64,000 nucleotides of DNA from Brachypterus glaber (GCA_958510825.1 OY294048.1:32763026-32827025), one strand, 5' to 3'; counted from the first letter of the stretch, positions 11,818 through 23,141 are shown. The notes: generated from the sequence alone by a model not told the origin. Translations and numbers: made by a program.

Positions 11818-12520
11818 AGTCATGTCAGTGTTCCCAACTGCAGGGAAATTTCCCGTAAAACGGTATTTTTTTTGCCAAAAGGGAAAAAGGGAAGAAAAAT
11901 GAAAAAACTGATAATTACGGGAATTTTTGTTAAAAATTTGAATACTATTTTAAAAATCCCGTGAATTTGGCTGGTAACTAGAAAGCGTTTCTAAAATTTA
12001 TGCATACCTATTAGTATGCAACACTGATTACAATAGTGTTTTAAATTTTACCGCATGGTAGGGTTTTTGCAAGGAGGATGAAGGAGCCACTGTCATGTGA
12101 CCCTCGACGGCACCACTTCTCCTTCTCTCATGCTAGAATTTTTAAAAGTGAGTTTAAAATGGCAGTTTTTAGTGTTTATAATGTATTTAAACGTTTTTTT
12201 TTTTTTTTTCATTTAAATATATGTTAAAAAAGGGCATCCTGTGCCATACGTGGGTACAGAACTTATCAATTAAAAAGAAATAAGGAAAACGTAGATATTA
12301 CGTTTCATAGGTAAGTAATCAACAAGACATGATCGTATACGTATACAAATGGCATCTCCATCTTCCTCCATGGGTTTTTTTCTAGATTTAAGCGCCAGAT
12401 TTTTAAACCTGAGAATTAGGGGAAATACAGAGACAGTCATCTACTTATTTTTGATCTGCGTTTCAAAGGTAACATCAAACAATTTTTGCGTGGTAAAAGT
12501 GGTTCTTTGGAGGTAGTAAA

Positions 12521-15296
12521 ATGGGAGATTCAGACAGTAGCAGTAGTGAAGTCACTTCTGCTAAGTCCAAAAAGAGAAAGCACAACATAAAAGTGTTTAA
12601 AAATAGTTGGTTAAATGAACCAGCATTTAAAGGGTGGCTACAAAAAACGGACGACCCTTTAAAAGCCAGGTAAGTAGTATTTACTGTAGGCCTTCATACA
12701 TACATACATACATACATATTTACAGTAACTGTAGGCCTACGAAAAATAAATTAGTTTAGTTTTTTTATGACAGCTAGATATATCAAAAAGTACTTAAGTT
12801 TCGAAAAATATACCTTCTTGTAGAAAAAAACAGCCGTTAATTTGGATTTTTATTAGAAGAAAACAATACAACTTTTTAAACGTTAATAATAACGGAATAA
12901 TCGAAAAAAAATACGATTTTTGTAGACACTCAAGAACGAATAATCCGATCGACTTGAAATTCTTAGAAAAAATTAAGTTTTCTGAGGGGAACTTTTTTTT
13001 TCAAGTATTTGGGACAATGCAGTTATTGCGAATGGAATGCATTGCGTAGCATTACATATTTTCACGGTTTTTTTTATTGTTTTAGATGTACTGCTTGCAA
13101 TAAACTAATAAGCTGCGGAAAAAGCGAACTGGAAAAGCATGCAATTGGAAATAAGCACAAAATTAATATCAAAAATATTAAAAGCATACCATCTGTAAGC
13201 AATTTTCTAGAAGATAGAGTAGAACTGGATTTTCAAAATAAAAAAAACGCTGCAGAAATTAAATTAGCAGTATTTTTCGCAGAACATAACGTAGCTTTGT
13301 CTGTATCAGATCACCTTATAGACCTACTAAAGGAAATTATAACAGATTCGAAAATAGTTTCTGAAATGTCTTTAAAACGGACAAAATGTACAGAAATTTT
13401 AAGAAATATTGTATCTCCAATTGAGGTCGATGAAGTGGTAGATGTTGTCCAAAAAAATCCATTTTCAATATTAGTTGATGAATCGACCGATATATCTGAT
13501 GACCAGTCAATGTGCATTTTATTAAAATATATTGACCCCAATATTGGTATCCAAACGAGATTATTAGAGCTATTGAAAATGGATTCAAAAGATGGCACAG
13601 CTAAAAATATTTACAAGCAATTCAAAGAATGTATCAATAAATATAATATTCCATTACAAAATATAACTGGACTAGCCTGTGATGGATGCAACGTAATGAC
13701 AGGATCTGAAAACAGTTTTTTTACGCACATTAGAGAGGATGTCCCACACATAGTACTAATGAAATGTATATGCCACTCGGCAGCGCTTGTAGCCAGTAAA
13801 GCATGTGAGAGTTTGCCTCGTTCTGCTGAAAATTTAATCCGAGCAATATATTCATATACTTCAGGTATTAAGCTTTAATAAATAGTTTGGGAAGTGAATT
13901 GGTTTAAATATTCAGAGGGTCACTTACACCAACTCTTAAACTGAGATTATCTCAACTAAACTGAGTTTAAGTTAAAAATGCTGCGTTCTGAGTGGACGAC
14001 TGTAAATTTAATCTAAGTTTAAAGTTAAACCACTGTTGGTGCAAGTGGCCCTTAATAGGTCCAACAAATTTATCTTTTACTTGAGAAAATACCTTTCTGG
14101 ATAAGCACCTATAGTCGAGCGCACCTATAGTTTAAAACTACTTTATGTTATAGGAAGTTCAAAAAGGCAGGCTACGCTGGTGGAAATGCAAGAATATTTT
14201 GAATTAGACAAACATAAAATACTTAAATTATCAACAACAAGGTGGCTTTCCATGCACCAGTGTGTATGCAGATTGGTGGAGAATTGGGATGTTTTGATAC
14301 AATATTTTAGGTTAATATAAAATTAGAAATTATTAAATTTAGGTTAATTTAAAATTAACTTTTTGCAGGTTGGCTGTTTATGAAGATAAACAAAAGACAC
14401 CAGAAAATATTCTTGAACTTTTAGAGAGTCCCTTTATTAAAACTACATTTTTATTTTTGAAATATGCTCTACATATTTTTAATAAATTTAATGCCTTGTT
14501 CCAAAGCAATGAAGTGCTTATTCATAAAATACACGAAAAATCTTTAAATTTATTAAAACTTATCGGTAATAACTTTTTAAAAAAAGAATGTATAGATGAT
14601 ATCTCAAAGATAAACGTACGTCATCCAGAGAATTTATTAAATCTGAATAAAATATATATTGGTGTAGAGGCAGAAGAGTTTTTAAATAAATCATCCATGT
14701 CAACAAATAATAAAGAAGACTTTAGAAAAAACTGCATGTCTTTTTATATGACTGCTTGCGAAGAGATACAGAGTCGTCTCTTCGCCAACAAATATTTAAA
14801 GCATATGTCCTTCCTAGACCCTTCAATTGCTCTGACAATAAAAGGTCGGCAAGAAATTCCAGAGCTATCTAAAATTTTTCTAGAATTCAAACATTTAGAT
14901 TTAAATTTAAACAATCTGGATATAGAATGGAGAAGTCTTCCATTTTCGTTCTCGGAAGATGAAAGAAAAACTTTAAGTGAAATGAAATTAGATAAAATGT
15001 GGCTTTATATAAAAAATTTAAAAAATGAATCCGGTGAATACGAATTTCCTAATTTGAGTAAGCTTGCTCTGGCATGCATAATTTTACCCCATTCCAATGC
15101 GGAGGCTGAGCGGATTTTTTCGATAGTGACTGATGTTAAATCTAAAAAAAGAAACCGTTTCGCACAGTATTCTTTAAACGCAATTTGCACAATAAGGAGT
15201 GCATTGTATTCTAAAAAAATATCGTGCATAAATTACGGAATAACTGAAAAACATTTAAAAATGTATAAATCTAAAAATATTTATAGTTTTAAATAA
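12521..15296 (+). CDS. hAT transposase, four exons, 670 aa, reading frame intact
   Basis: Exons are 12521-12669, 13086-13864, 14154-14310 and 14369-15296. All junctions are GT-AG, phases agree, and the total is 2013 bases including TAA. The N-terminus (MGDSDSSSSEVTSAKSKKRK) is a serine-rich, basic, NLS-like lead. Next comes WLNEPAFKGWLQ, and a BED-type finger split by intron 1: CTACNKLISCGKSELEKHAI with a following H. The RNase H-like core shows LVDESTDISD, ACDGCNVMTG and CICHSAALVASKAC, then STTRWLSMH with the conserved RW. The end has the hAT dimerisation region: LILPHSNAEAERIFS-like (seen ALACIILPHSNAEAERIFSI). It should excise and insert this element and related MITEs, acting in the nucleus. 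Proteins of this type are often annotated as zinc-finger 862/KIAA1586-like. Intron 1 (12670-13085) contains another repeat. Confidence 0.9.
12698..12717. repeat. CATA microsatellite
   Basis: About five tandem CATA units inside intron 1 of the hAT transposase gene. Confidence 0.85.
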
Positions 15297-15613
15297 AGTT
15301 TATCTACATTTACTGCAGTGAGACTACATGTAAGACTATTTTATTAAAATAACTTTTTTTTGACTGACATATTGCTTTCCTTATTTATGTTTGTAATATA
15401 ATAATTTTAATATTTTTTTGTTTTATTTAAAATATTAACCCAAATCTCGAAAACGGGGAAAACGCAGGGAATTTCAGTCATCAAAAACGGGAAAAACGGT
15501 AATTTTCATTAAAATTGGAGGGGAAAAAGGTTGGGAACACTGAGTCATGTCAAAATTGACACTTGTTAGTGAGGTTAAGAAAATTATTTTTAATTTATAA
15601 ATCAATAAATAAT

Positions 15614-16810
15614 ATGGATATAACACTGCTTGTGGCATTAGCAGCCTTTATTTTAATTATTATAATTGGTATAGCCCTGTTTTTAAAATCGGGTGGACAA
15701 TCTAAAGGTTCGTTGATGTTGGCATATGGTTAGCAAAATATTTTTTAAACAATTTTTTAGAGGAAGAAAATAGACCTAGAGGAGTACCAGGTAGGGTAAG
15801 AGATGGAGCACCTAGAAGGGCACAAATGGCGAGAAACAGGGGAGTTAGACTCAGAAACGGTAAGTTAAAATTTACATGAAATTGTTCCACAGTAAACTTG
15901 TTAATATGATCCAAAATCATTTCAATTTATTACACAAGGTTACTTGATGTATGAGCTTTTACAGGCGGTAAGTGAGGTAATTTATGGCTTCTTAGTGAGA
16001 TACGAAACTACCCTGCCCCTGTACTATAAACAACTTGTACATCAGACCACCATATATTGATTGATTAACCTTGGTTAAGATCCATATTGTTTTTAAATTT
16101 TAATGGGTGAAAATATGGAATAGATAATTTTTATTTATTTTTAACCTTTAGCTGCTCAACAAATTGCTGAAGAATCAGAAGAAGAGGATGGAACTATAAA
16201 GGAAGATATTGAAATAGATGGAAAAGTGGGTGCCAAAAAACGTGCAAAACTGGAAGCAAAAGCTGAAAAAAAAGCTGCACGAGAAGCAGAAGAGCACATC
16301 CGAGCAGATAAGAAAAAGAAAGCTGAACAAGCAGAAGAGGAAAGAAGGAAACAGGAAGAAAAAGATAAAGCAGAAGAAAAAAGAATAGAAGAGGAGGAAA
16401 GAAAAGCAAGAGAAGAAAAAGAAAAACGGGAATATGAAGAATATCTTAAAATGAAAGAAGCATTTTCAGTTGAAGAAGAAGGATATGAAGATGGTGAAGA
16501 AGTGAATGAACAAAATTTACTTCAAGAGTTTGTCAACTATATAAAAAATAATAAAGTTGTAGTCATTGAAGACTTGGCTGCCCAGTTCAAACTTAAAACA
16601 CAAAATGCTATTGACAGAATAAAAGACCTTCAAAAAGATGATATTTTAACTGGAGTCATTGATGATCGTGGTAAGTTTATTTATGTTTCAGAACAAGAAA
16701 TGGAGGCAGTAGCCAAATTTATAAAACAAAGAGGGAGGGTTTCTATTGCAGAATTAGCTGAAAATAGTAATAAACTGATCAATTTAACACCAGTAGCTGC
16801 AAGTAATTAG
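15614..16810 (+). CDS. DDRGK1: DDRGK domain-containing protein 1 (UFM1-pathway adaptor, UFBP1)
   Basis: Exons are 15614-15707, 15761-15859 and 16152-16810, giving 283 aa, close to the usual length of about 300. [20 protein letters not shown] is the N-terminal ER signal-anchor. It is followed by an arginine-rich stretch (RNRGVRLRN) and a long Lys/Glu coiled coil at roughly residues 80-165. The C-terminal winged-helix (PCI-like) part is [20 protein letters not shown] to [20 protein letters not shown]. In known animals DDRGK1 sits on the ER membrane, binds UFL1 and CDK5RAP3, and directs UFMylation of ribosomes in ER-phagy and stress control. The ATG is chosen because it opens directly on the membrane anchor. 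Intron 1 is only 53 bp. The hAT insertion sits in its promoter or 5' leader. It converges with SMYD5. Confidence 0.95.
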
Positions 16811-17021
16811 GCTAATGAAAGTTTTATAATGTAAATAATGTTTAAAATATTTATATATATGTTGTTTTATTTTTAATTAAATTTAAAAAAAATTATATTA
16901 ATTTAATTATAAACTCAGTCTATCATACCATGATAACAATTATTGTATTAAAAAAGTTTTATAGCCCATTCGGTGACCAATAAACTTTATTATTATTATA
17001 AATTTTATAAATGCGTACAAT
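16811..17021. other. DDRGK1 3' region and possible LTR tail
   Basis: AT-rich 3' UTR. AATAAA at 16979-16984 precedes TTTATTATTATTATA and then GCGTACA, just before the primer-binding-site-like sequence at 17022. That order (AATAAA, U5-like stretch, CA, two bases, PBS) resembles the right part of an LTR. The phrase ACAATTATTGTATTAAAAAAG (16937-16957) has a counterpart before the second PBS at 19515. Confidence 0.35.
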
Positions 17022-17039
17022 TGGCGCCCAACGTGGTGC
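17022..17039 (+). other. tRNA-Lys primer-binding-site-like sequence, copy 1
   Basis: TGGCGCCCAACGTGGTGC differs by one base from TGGCGCCCAACGTGGGGC, the complement of the 3' end of animal tRNA-Lys plus CCA. Such sites lie just after the 5' LTR of retrotransposons primed by tRNA-Lys. No gag or pol is seen downstream, so this is a relic. Confidence 0.6.
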
Positions 17040-17129
17040 TATTAAATAATAGTGTCATGATTTTTTTTAAATCTATCCCTACAGGGGGATGAAGTATTTA
17101 CTTATTTATTATTCACTGGTGATATCTGA

Positions 17130-17284
17130 ATCATTCATTTTTTCCATACATTTAGGGCAATTGCAAGAAAATTTTCCGTTAACTGTTGCCTAGAATGAAG
17201 ATTCCAGCCCACCCATCTAAATAACTAATAAAAATGTCTCTACCTACTTCAATATATTTTTAAAAATGCAATCAAAGATAGTCT
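17130..17284 (-). pseudogene. Decayed duplicate of the SMYD5 3' coding end
   Basis: The sequence matches 19660-19845, the end of the last SMYD5 exon. It is nearly identical at first (about four mismatches in 60 bases by eye, including a shared 30-base block CCATACATTTAGGGCAATTG and onward). It then carries a 7-base deletion and further gaps that break the frame. The duplicated unit also includes the leader and PBS-like sequence at 17022-17130, matching 19550-19640. It encodes nothing. Confidence 0.85.
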
Positions 17285-17344
17285 AATTAAAATAGATAAG
17301 TGCTTTGTTACCCACCTGGGGTGTAGGGCTTACAACTGAGGTCC

Positions 17345-18245
17345 TATTAATATTTATTTATTTATTTATTTCCATTTGACCTACAAGGTATCGGAATTTG
17401 TCACATATAAATATAAAAAATAAATTAATTAATTTGTAAAACAAGTATGTATACAAAATGTACAAAAAAGTATATAGAAAAAAACATAGATTAAATAATA
17501 ATAATAAATAATTTACAATATCACAGTATTTAAAAATTCTTGAACTGAATAAAATGCATCATTTTTAAGTAGTGATTTGACTTGCCACTTAAATCGTTGG
17601 AAGCTATTTATGCTTTTTAATCTATTCGGAAGATGGTTATATAGTCCGATACCTAATCCCTGCGGACCTTTACTAGCTTGAACCAGTCTTTTTTTTTGTA
17701 AATAGAGGTTTTTTGAATTTCTTGTTTCATATTTATTTATGTCTTCACAAGTGTCGAAGTTACTAATATTTTTTCTAACATACACAAGCAGACTATATAT
17801 ACATACAAACATGCAACCATTAGTATGCCATAATCTTTAAAAAGTTGTTTGCATGATTGTCTTAGAGGCAGTATAAACATAGTTCTGATTATTCTTTTTT
17901 GGAGAGTAAAGACCTTTTTCATTTCAGAGCTATTTCCCCAACAAATAATGGCATAGTTAAGGATAGAATTAACACAACCATAGTAAAAAGTAAGCAAGGT
18001 TTTGGAGTTTACATATTTGCTCCGTTGAAAATAGCAAAATTTTTACTTGCCAATTTTTTGACAATATTTTCAACATGAGGGTACCAAGTTAGATGTTTGT
18101 CTAAAGTAACTCCTAAAAAATTAATACTTTGGCTTTGTTGTAATCTGTCATTTGGTTAATGGTAGTTTGATTTTAGACTTAATTGTTTTATATCTGTCAT
18201 TTACAGTGGAGTTTGTGTCATCTGCCCGTCTGTTACAAAAATATT
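17345..18245 (-). mobile_element. 3' end of a jockey-like LINE (reverse transcriptase C-terminus)
   Basis: Translating minus and allowing stops and shifts gives INFLGVTLDKHLTWYPHVEN and IVKKLASKNFAI, then NSILNYAIICWGNSSEMKKV, LQKRIIRTMF and CKQLFKDYGI, then RNSKNLYLQKKRL and GIGLYNHLPNRLKSINSFQR. These are the usual C-terminal blocks of insect jockey-type LINE polymerases. The element ends in an AAATAAATAAATA-type 3' tail (plus strand 17350-17370). It is 5'-truncated and dead. Confidence 0.85.
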
Positions 18246-18305
18246 ATAAAAGTATGTATGTTGGTTGAATGAAAGGTTAATAAAAAATTTAATTTATATT
18301 TAAGT

Positions 18306-19480
18306 ATAAAGGACCCCGCACCAAATACCTAGGAAATTTGTTGTCAACAGAATCTTTTCAAAATCTAGGAACATAATCTTTAGGTCATTCTGAATAAAAG
18401 TTGTCATGTACATAAAATCGCTAAGTGCCTTTATTTAAAAAATACAGCAGGTGGTAGCTGTAGTGATTTGATTTGATTTGAATCGAAATTTTAAAATCGC
18501 GATTTTACGTATTTTTTACCATAATGAACGTATGTATTGGTTTATATGAAGTAGATATATATGTAAAATGCTGTTTACATATGTATACTTATGTATTAAT
18601 TCTTATGTATACCTAATTACACCGGCACTTAGTACTACTAAGAGTGTCTTGAAATCTTTGCCAAATAAGTCAAAATCTTTGACCACGTTTTTTCATCTTT
18701 ATCGACGTTTTAAACCGTCCTGAGCCGAAACCAGTAAAAAAAAAATAATTTCGTCCGTCTGTCTGTCTCTGTGTCTGTCTGTAAACTCGATAACTCCATT
18801 TCTAAAAAAGATATGGACAAGTGGTTTTTTGCATATCGTTTCTTATCGAATTTCGAAGATCTGATTAGATTTTGGGGGTAAACAATTGGGGGTAAAGGGG
18901 TAAGAATGGGGTAAAACTCCTATTTTTAGTGTTTTTTGGTTATAATTAAGTTAATTATTATGGTATGTTATTAATTAAGCACTTACATAAAAGATATTTT
19001 AAAACTGCTCAAAAAATGTTATAAACAATTTTTTCCTAAAACACATTGTTTTCGAGATATTGGCGTTCAAACCAGTAAAATAACCAAAAAAACGCTAAAA
19101 ATAGGAGTTTTAAAGATTTTGACTTATTTGTCGAAGATTTCAAGACACTCTTAGTAGTACTAAGTGCCGGTGTAATTACGTATACATAAGAATCAATACA
19201 TAAGTATACATAGGTACATAGCATTTTACATATATATCTACTTCATATAAACCAATACATAAGTTCATTTCAGTAAAAAAATACGTAAAATCGCGATTTT
19301 AAAATTTCGATTTTCGTTTGTATTTTAGCTACCACCTGCTGTATTTTTTAAATAAAGGCACTTAGTGATTTTATGTACATGACAACTTTTATTCAGAATG
19401 ACCTAAAGATTCTATTCCTGGATTTTGGAAAAATTCTGTCGACAACAAATTTCCTACGTATTTGGTGCGGGTTCCTTTAT
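18306..19480. mobile_element. 1.17-kb foldback element with about 370-bp inverted arms
   Basis: The left arm starts ATAAAGGACCCCGCACCAAA and the right arm ends in its complement (TTTGGTGCGGGTTCCTTTAT). Arms remain alignable to about 18680 and 19105, through TACAGCAGGTGGTAGCT / AGCTACCACCTGCTGTA and ACACCGGCACTTAGTACTAC / GTAGTACTAAGTGCCGGTGT. The core holds CTGTCTGTCTCTGTGTCTGT and no frame. A non-autonomous long-TIR DNA element. The target duplication is unclear. Confidence 0.85.
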
Positions 19481-19549
19481 TTTATCATTTTATGATAATA
19501 ATTATCATAAAATACAATTATTTTATTAAATAAGTTTTATTCATAAATT

Positions 19550-19567
19550 TGGCGCCTAACGTGGGGC
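19550..19567 (+). other. tRNA-Lys primer-binding-site-like sequence, copy 2
   Basis: TGGCGCCTAACGTGGGGC differs by one base from the tRNA-Lys complement. It stands 73 bp past the SMYD5 stop codon, in the SMYD5 3' UTR on the opposite strand. The flanks match copy 1 at 17022, so the two are products of one duplication. Confidence 0.6.
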
Positions 19568-19640
19568 TAATAATATAATGATAATATAATAATAATATTC
19601 ATATATTTTTTTAATAAGTTCAGGGGGATTAAATAATAAA

Positions 19641-22600
19641 TTATTCACTCATTTCTTCTTCACTGGTGACATCTGGATCATTAATTTGTTCCATACATTT
19701 AGGGCAATTGCAAGAAAACAAATAATTTTCCATTAACTGTTTTCGCCTAGAATGTCTAGATGATTCCAGCGCACACTCATCTAAATAGCTAATAAAAATT
19801 TCTTCTCCTTCTTTAATATCTTTAATAGCAATCAATGATAATCTATGATTGTTGTGATCAAAAGTAGGCTCTGCATTTGGAACACAGCTATGATTTGCAG
19901 CACTTTGTAGAGTGTATAGCGCTACCCCTTCATTGTTTAAAAAGTTTCCAGACTGCTTCTCCATGTCTTCATACAATTTGTCAATAAATTTATCTACAAC
20001 TTCACGTTCATCATCTGTGATTGGTAAATCATTCACTTTATGGACCCATTGACTCACAGCACTGGTTCCAACACCCTGCCCATTTGTTCCTATCAAAGCC
20101 AATAACCCTTGAAATCCTTCAGGAGTTAAAAATTGCTCAATGTTTTCATGATTCGGTATTGCAGCAATGAAGAGGTTGTGTAATAACGAAATCTGATCAG
20201 AAAACTTTTCACCAAGGAGTTTGTGAGCTAACTCAGCATCCTCGTTTTTAGTTCTATGACAGAATTGTAAAGTTTGGTGAATTGCAGCATCTATATTTGG
20301 GGACTGTTTAATTCTTGCTAATAAACGAAGTATTAGAATGATTGAGTTTGTCTCTGGAGGGAAATGAATATTCCTGGAATAAAAAAAATAGTGCTGCTAA
20401 CAAAAAAAAAAATTCTCCAAGGACACCAGATTAGCTCACTTGTTATCTTGGGAAGTGAACTAGACTTAACTGATCTAGTGACCTTAGATTTGAAATATCG
20501 TCAATAATTTTAAGGGAATATGGAAAAAAGTTTCCATAAACATACATATGTCTAAAAATGTGTTGCAAGGAAGCTACACCCCTTTGAAGGGAAATAAAAA
20601 ATTCGGTTTTTATTTAATAACTCAGGAACCCTTTGAGCTTGTAACAGGACGCTAACGACGGCGCCTCCATCGAAATATTCAAATTTACCGCGGTTAAAAA
20701 TACGTTAACATACGCAGGAAACATGTAATTAGTTTGTGGGTAATATATATGGGTATATTGTTTATACACCCTTTTAAGATAAGCTTGCAAAATTTTATTA
20801 ATTTTTGACAAAAAGTAAAGAAATTAAAGCAGGTTTTATCTCAACACTAAAAATGCAATTTTTTCTCAAAAAAAAAATATATATCTCAAAAACTATAAGC
20901 AATAATACATAATATGATATTAAAATAAAGGTATTTTTATGAAAAGTAAGATGACATAATAAAAAATGTACCATTCCATTAAAAAAAAATTAAGTCAGAT
21001 GTTACCCACCCTAGGAGGAGCCTCCTGTATATTTCAAAATATTTTTAGAATGTACCTTTTTTAAAACCATACAACTTTTCCCTTTAAAGTTTTTCTCTAA
21101 AGTGGATACTTTACTATATATCGACCGAGTCAGCTTCATTGAGACACCCTGTATATATACAGTGCGGTCCAAAAGTCACCCCCCCCCCTCTTAACTTTTG
21201 AACGAGTTAAGATATCGATTTCAAATTTAGAACTCTTAAATAAGACAACTTAAACTATCTTTGATACTTTTATCTCTTAAAATGTGAGCTGGGGGGCATG
21301 GGGGGAAATTTTTTTAAATGGAAAGGGGGGTCGTGTGATACATCATTTTAAAGCTTTTAAAGTTCTCTATATAACCATACATTTTTAAAAATTTTAAACA
21401 TGTTTTTTAAGGTTTTGATTTTTCAGTTTTTTGTGCTAAAAAAAATAAATTTTTAAGTTTTTTTTTTGTTAATTTTTATTTATGTCAACTAAAATTAGTT
21501 AAAAAGTATAATTTACTTTATTTCATTATGAAATTAGGCATTTTTAAAAAATTGTTTGGATTTTTTAGAGAAATTTTGACAACCTTATTTTAAACCCAAA
21601 AAAAAATGTTTAAAAAAAATAAAAAATATACAGTTAAATGGAGAATTTTATAAGCTTTAAAATGATGTATCACACGACCCACCTTTCCATTTAAAAAAAT
21701 GTCGCCCCATGCCCCCCTGCCCACATTTTAAGAGCTAAAAGTATCAAATATATGCTTAAAGATAGTTTAAGTTGTCTTATTTAAAAGTTCTAAATTTGAA
21801 GTTGATATCTAAACTCGTTCAAAAGTTAAGAGGGGGGGGGTGACTTTTGGACCGCTCTGTATATATATAAAGTCTTTGAAACTCAAAGACTCAACCAAGA
21901 GGAACTAAGAGATCTCCCCTGGGCCAATATCCTGACCTTTATTGAAAGGACGGGCAGGTTCAAGGAGGACTCAAATTAGTAAATGGCTGGAATTGCCTGG
22001 GGTGACAAAAAGGGCCAGAAATGGCCTAGTTGTCCGGCTTTGGCCAACCCAAAAAATTTACTACTACTACTACTAATAGGAAAAATATGTATAGAAACTT
22101 TTTTTCATATTTTCTGATAAAGAATCACCCCTTAAAATGATTGACGCTACATCAAATACACTGTGTACAGTGTGGTCCAAAATTTGCCCTCCCCTTTTAA
22201 CTTTTGAATAAGTTGAGATATCGGCTTCAAAATTGGATGGAATGGGTATGTAAGGCAACTTGAAAAGCCATTTTGTATTTAGTTTATATTTGTATATTTT
22301 AAAAGGTGGGTAGGGTGGCACAAAGGGATTTTTTTAAATGGATTTTTTTTACACTTCTCAATGTTATTGATTTTTTTTTTTTTTAATAATATGGGCTGTT
22401 CAACAATTATGTTACTGAATTATTGATATTTTTAGGATGAATATTAAAATGTGGTTAAAATCTACCAACTTTACTTACTTCCAAGCCTCAATTAATTTTT
22501 CTATTGGATGTGCATTATGTCGAAACTTTGTTTGAATGCAAAGTGTCCTATGATACTGATCATAAGCTAGTTTTAGGCACTCTTCAGAACAATAAATTTC

Positions 22601-22940
22601 ACCACAAGAATTGCATGAAACAATTTTTGATTCATCTGTTGTGCAACATTCTGGAAAGTATGGCAACCCTAAGGAACCATTTCCTGTTAAACGTCTAGCA
22701 TTATCCTGGGCATTTTCCAAAGGTTTTAGACAGTGGTCACATGCTTCGTAATCATAAAATGCGTTCCAAGGAAACTGACATGAAACTAGAGGGTCTTCTT
22801 CAAATATTACAGAGTCTTTTGGAATGTTTTGTATCGCAAATAGGCCTTTACCCTATAAAATTTTATTTATAATAACTTTATTTATGAGTAATCATATCAA
22901 ATACCTTTGATTCATCAGCAAATCTAACTTCCACATTCAT
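19641..22940 (-). CDS. SMYD5: SET and MYND domain protein 5 (protein-lysine methyltransferase)
   Basis: Exons on the minus strand are 22905-22940, 22479-22852 and 19641-20373. Junctions are GT-AG, the frame is continuous, and there are 380 codons before TAA. It opens MNVEVRFADESKGKGLFAIQ, the first SET half (GKGLFA, then DSVIFEEDPLVS). The MYND-like zinc cluster follows: CDHCLKPLE, CCTTDE, CNSCGEIYCSEECL and HRTLC. The second SET half has NHSCVPNAEPTF and EGEEIFISYLDEC, and the post-SET cysteines are CNCPKC. It ends acidic (TSEEEMSE), as SMYD5 does. Known SMYD5 proteins methylate histone H4K20 and H3K36 sites and ribosomal protein L40. Intron 1 is 52 bp. Intron 2 is 2.1 kb and full of palindromic repeats. 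It is head to head with ALG13. Confidence 0.95.
20757..21155. repeat. Single arm of the TACAGAGTGTCTC palindromic family (SMYD5 intron 2)
   Basis: Closely matches the right arm of 32850-33606: AAGCTTGCAAAATTTTATTA, then AAGTGGATACTTTACTATAT and ATCGACCGAG, ending GAGACACCCTGTATA. The left arm is missing. Confidence 0.75.
21159..21860. mobile_element. 700-bp palindromic element, ACAGTGCGGTCC family (SMYD5 intron 2)
   Basis: ACAGTGCGGTCCAAAAGTCA with a C-run faces a G-run with TGACTTTTGGACCGCTCTGT. Inner arms pair through AACTTTTGAACGAGTTAAGA and GGTCGTGTGATACATCATTT with their complements. Poly-C/poly-G runs of 8-10 sit just inside both ends. A related copy is at 61491-62582, and a one-arm copy follows at 22165-22400. 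Confidence 0.75.
22165..22400. repeat. One-arm relic of the ACAGTGCGGTCC family
   Basis: TACAGTGTGGTCCAAAATTTG, then CTTTTGAATAAGTTGAGATA, matches the left arm of 21159-21860. There is no mirrored right arm before SMYD5 exon 2. Confidence 0.55.
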
Positions 22941-23141
22941 TTTATATGCGTTTGGTTTATTTCTCGATTCTTTCACACATGGAAAATCAAAAGAGGTTAA
23001 ATTAAAATTAGTTAAAAAGTGCCATGAGAAGTAGTTCAAAAATACCATGGTCAGTAGTTTAAAAGTACTACATATTTTTTAAGGTATATTTTCTTTCTTT
23101 CGTGTTCTGTATAGCAAAAATTGCACAATTTTAAAGAAATA
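22941..23141. promoter_or_regulatory. Divergent promoter region SMYD5 / ALG13
   Basis: The two start codons lie 201 bp apart and point away from each other, so this interval must hold both 5' leaders and probably a shared promoter. No TATA box is evident. Inferred from layout only. Confidence 0.5.

Larger units (their letters stand above)
11818..15550 (+). mobile_element. Intact hAT DNA transposon with 8-bp target-site duplication
   Basis: The element proper is 11826-15542 (3717 bp). It starts CAGTGTTCCCAAC and ends GTTGGGAACACTG, a perfect 13-bp inverted repeat of the form expected for hAT elements. AGTCATGT stands directly outside both ends (11818-11825 and 15543-15550), an exact 8-bp target-site duplication as hAT transposases make. 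Subterminal GGGAAA/TTTCCC-type motifs are scattered inside both ends. The interior carries a four-exon transposase gene with no stop or frameshift. Perfect ends, a perfect duplication and an intact gene indicate a recent insertion. The right end is 71 bp before the DDRGK1 start codon. Confidence 0.93.

Noticed and set aside
13311..13598. Two minus frames of 83-95 codons
   Set aside because: Antisense shadows of hAT transposase exon 2, whose plus-strand motifs are clear.
16194..16409. 71-codon minus-strand frame rich in leucine
   Set aside because: It is the antisense of the Lys/Glu-rich coiled coil of DDRGK1.
23121..23141. Upstream in-frame ATG for ALG13 (MHNFKEI)
   Set aside because: Known ALG13 proteins start directly at the VTVGTTKF strand, so 23142 is the better start. 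The longer form is not excluded.
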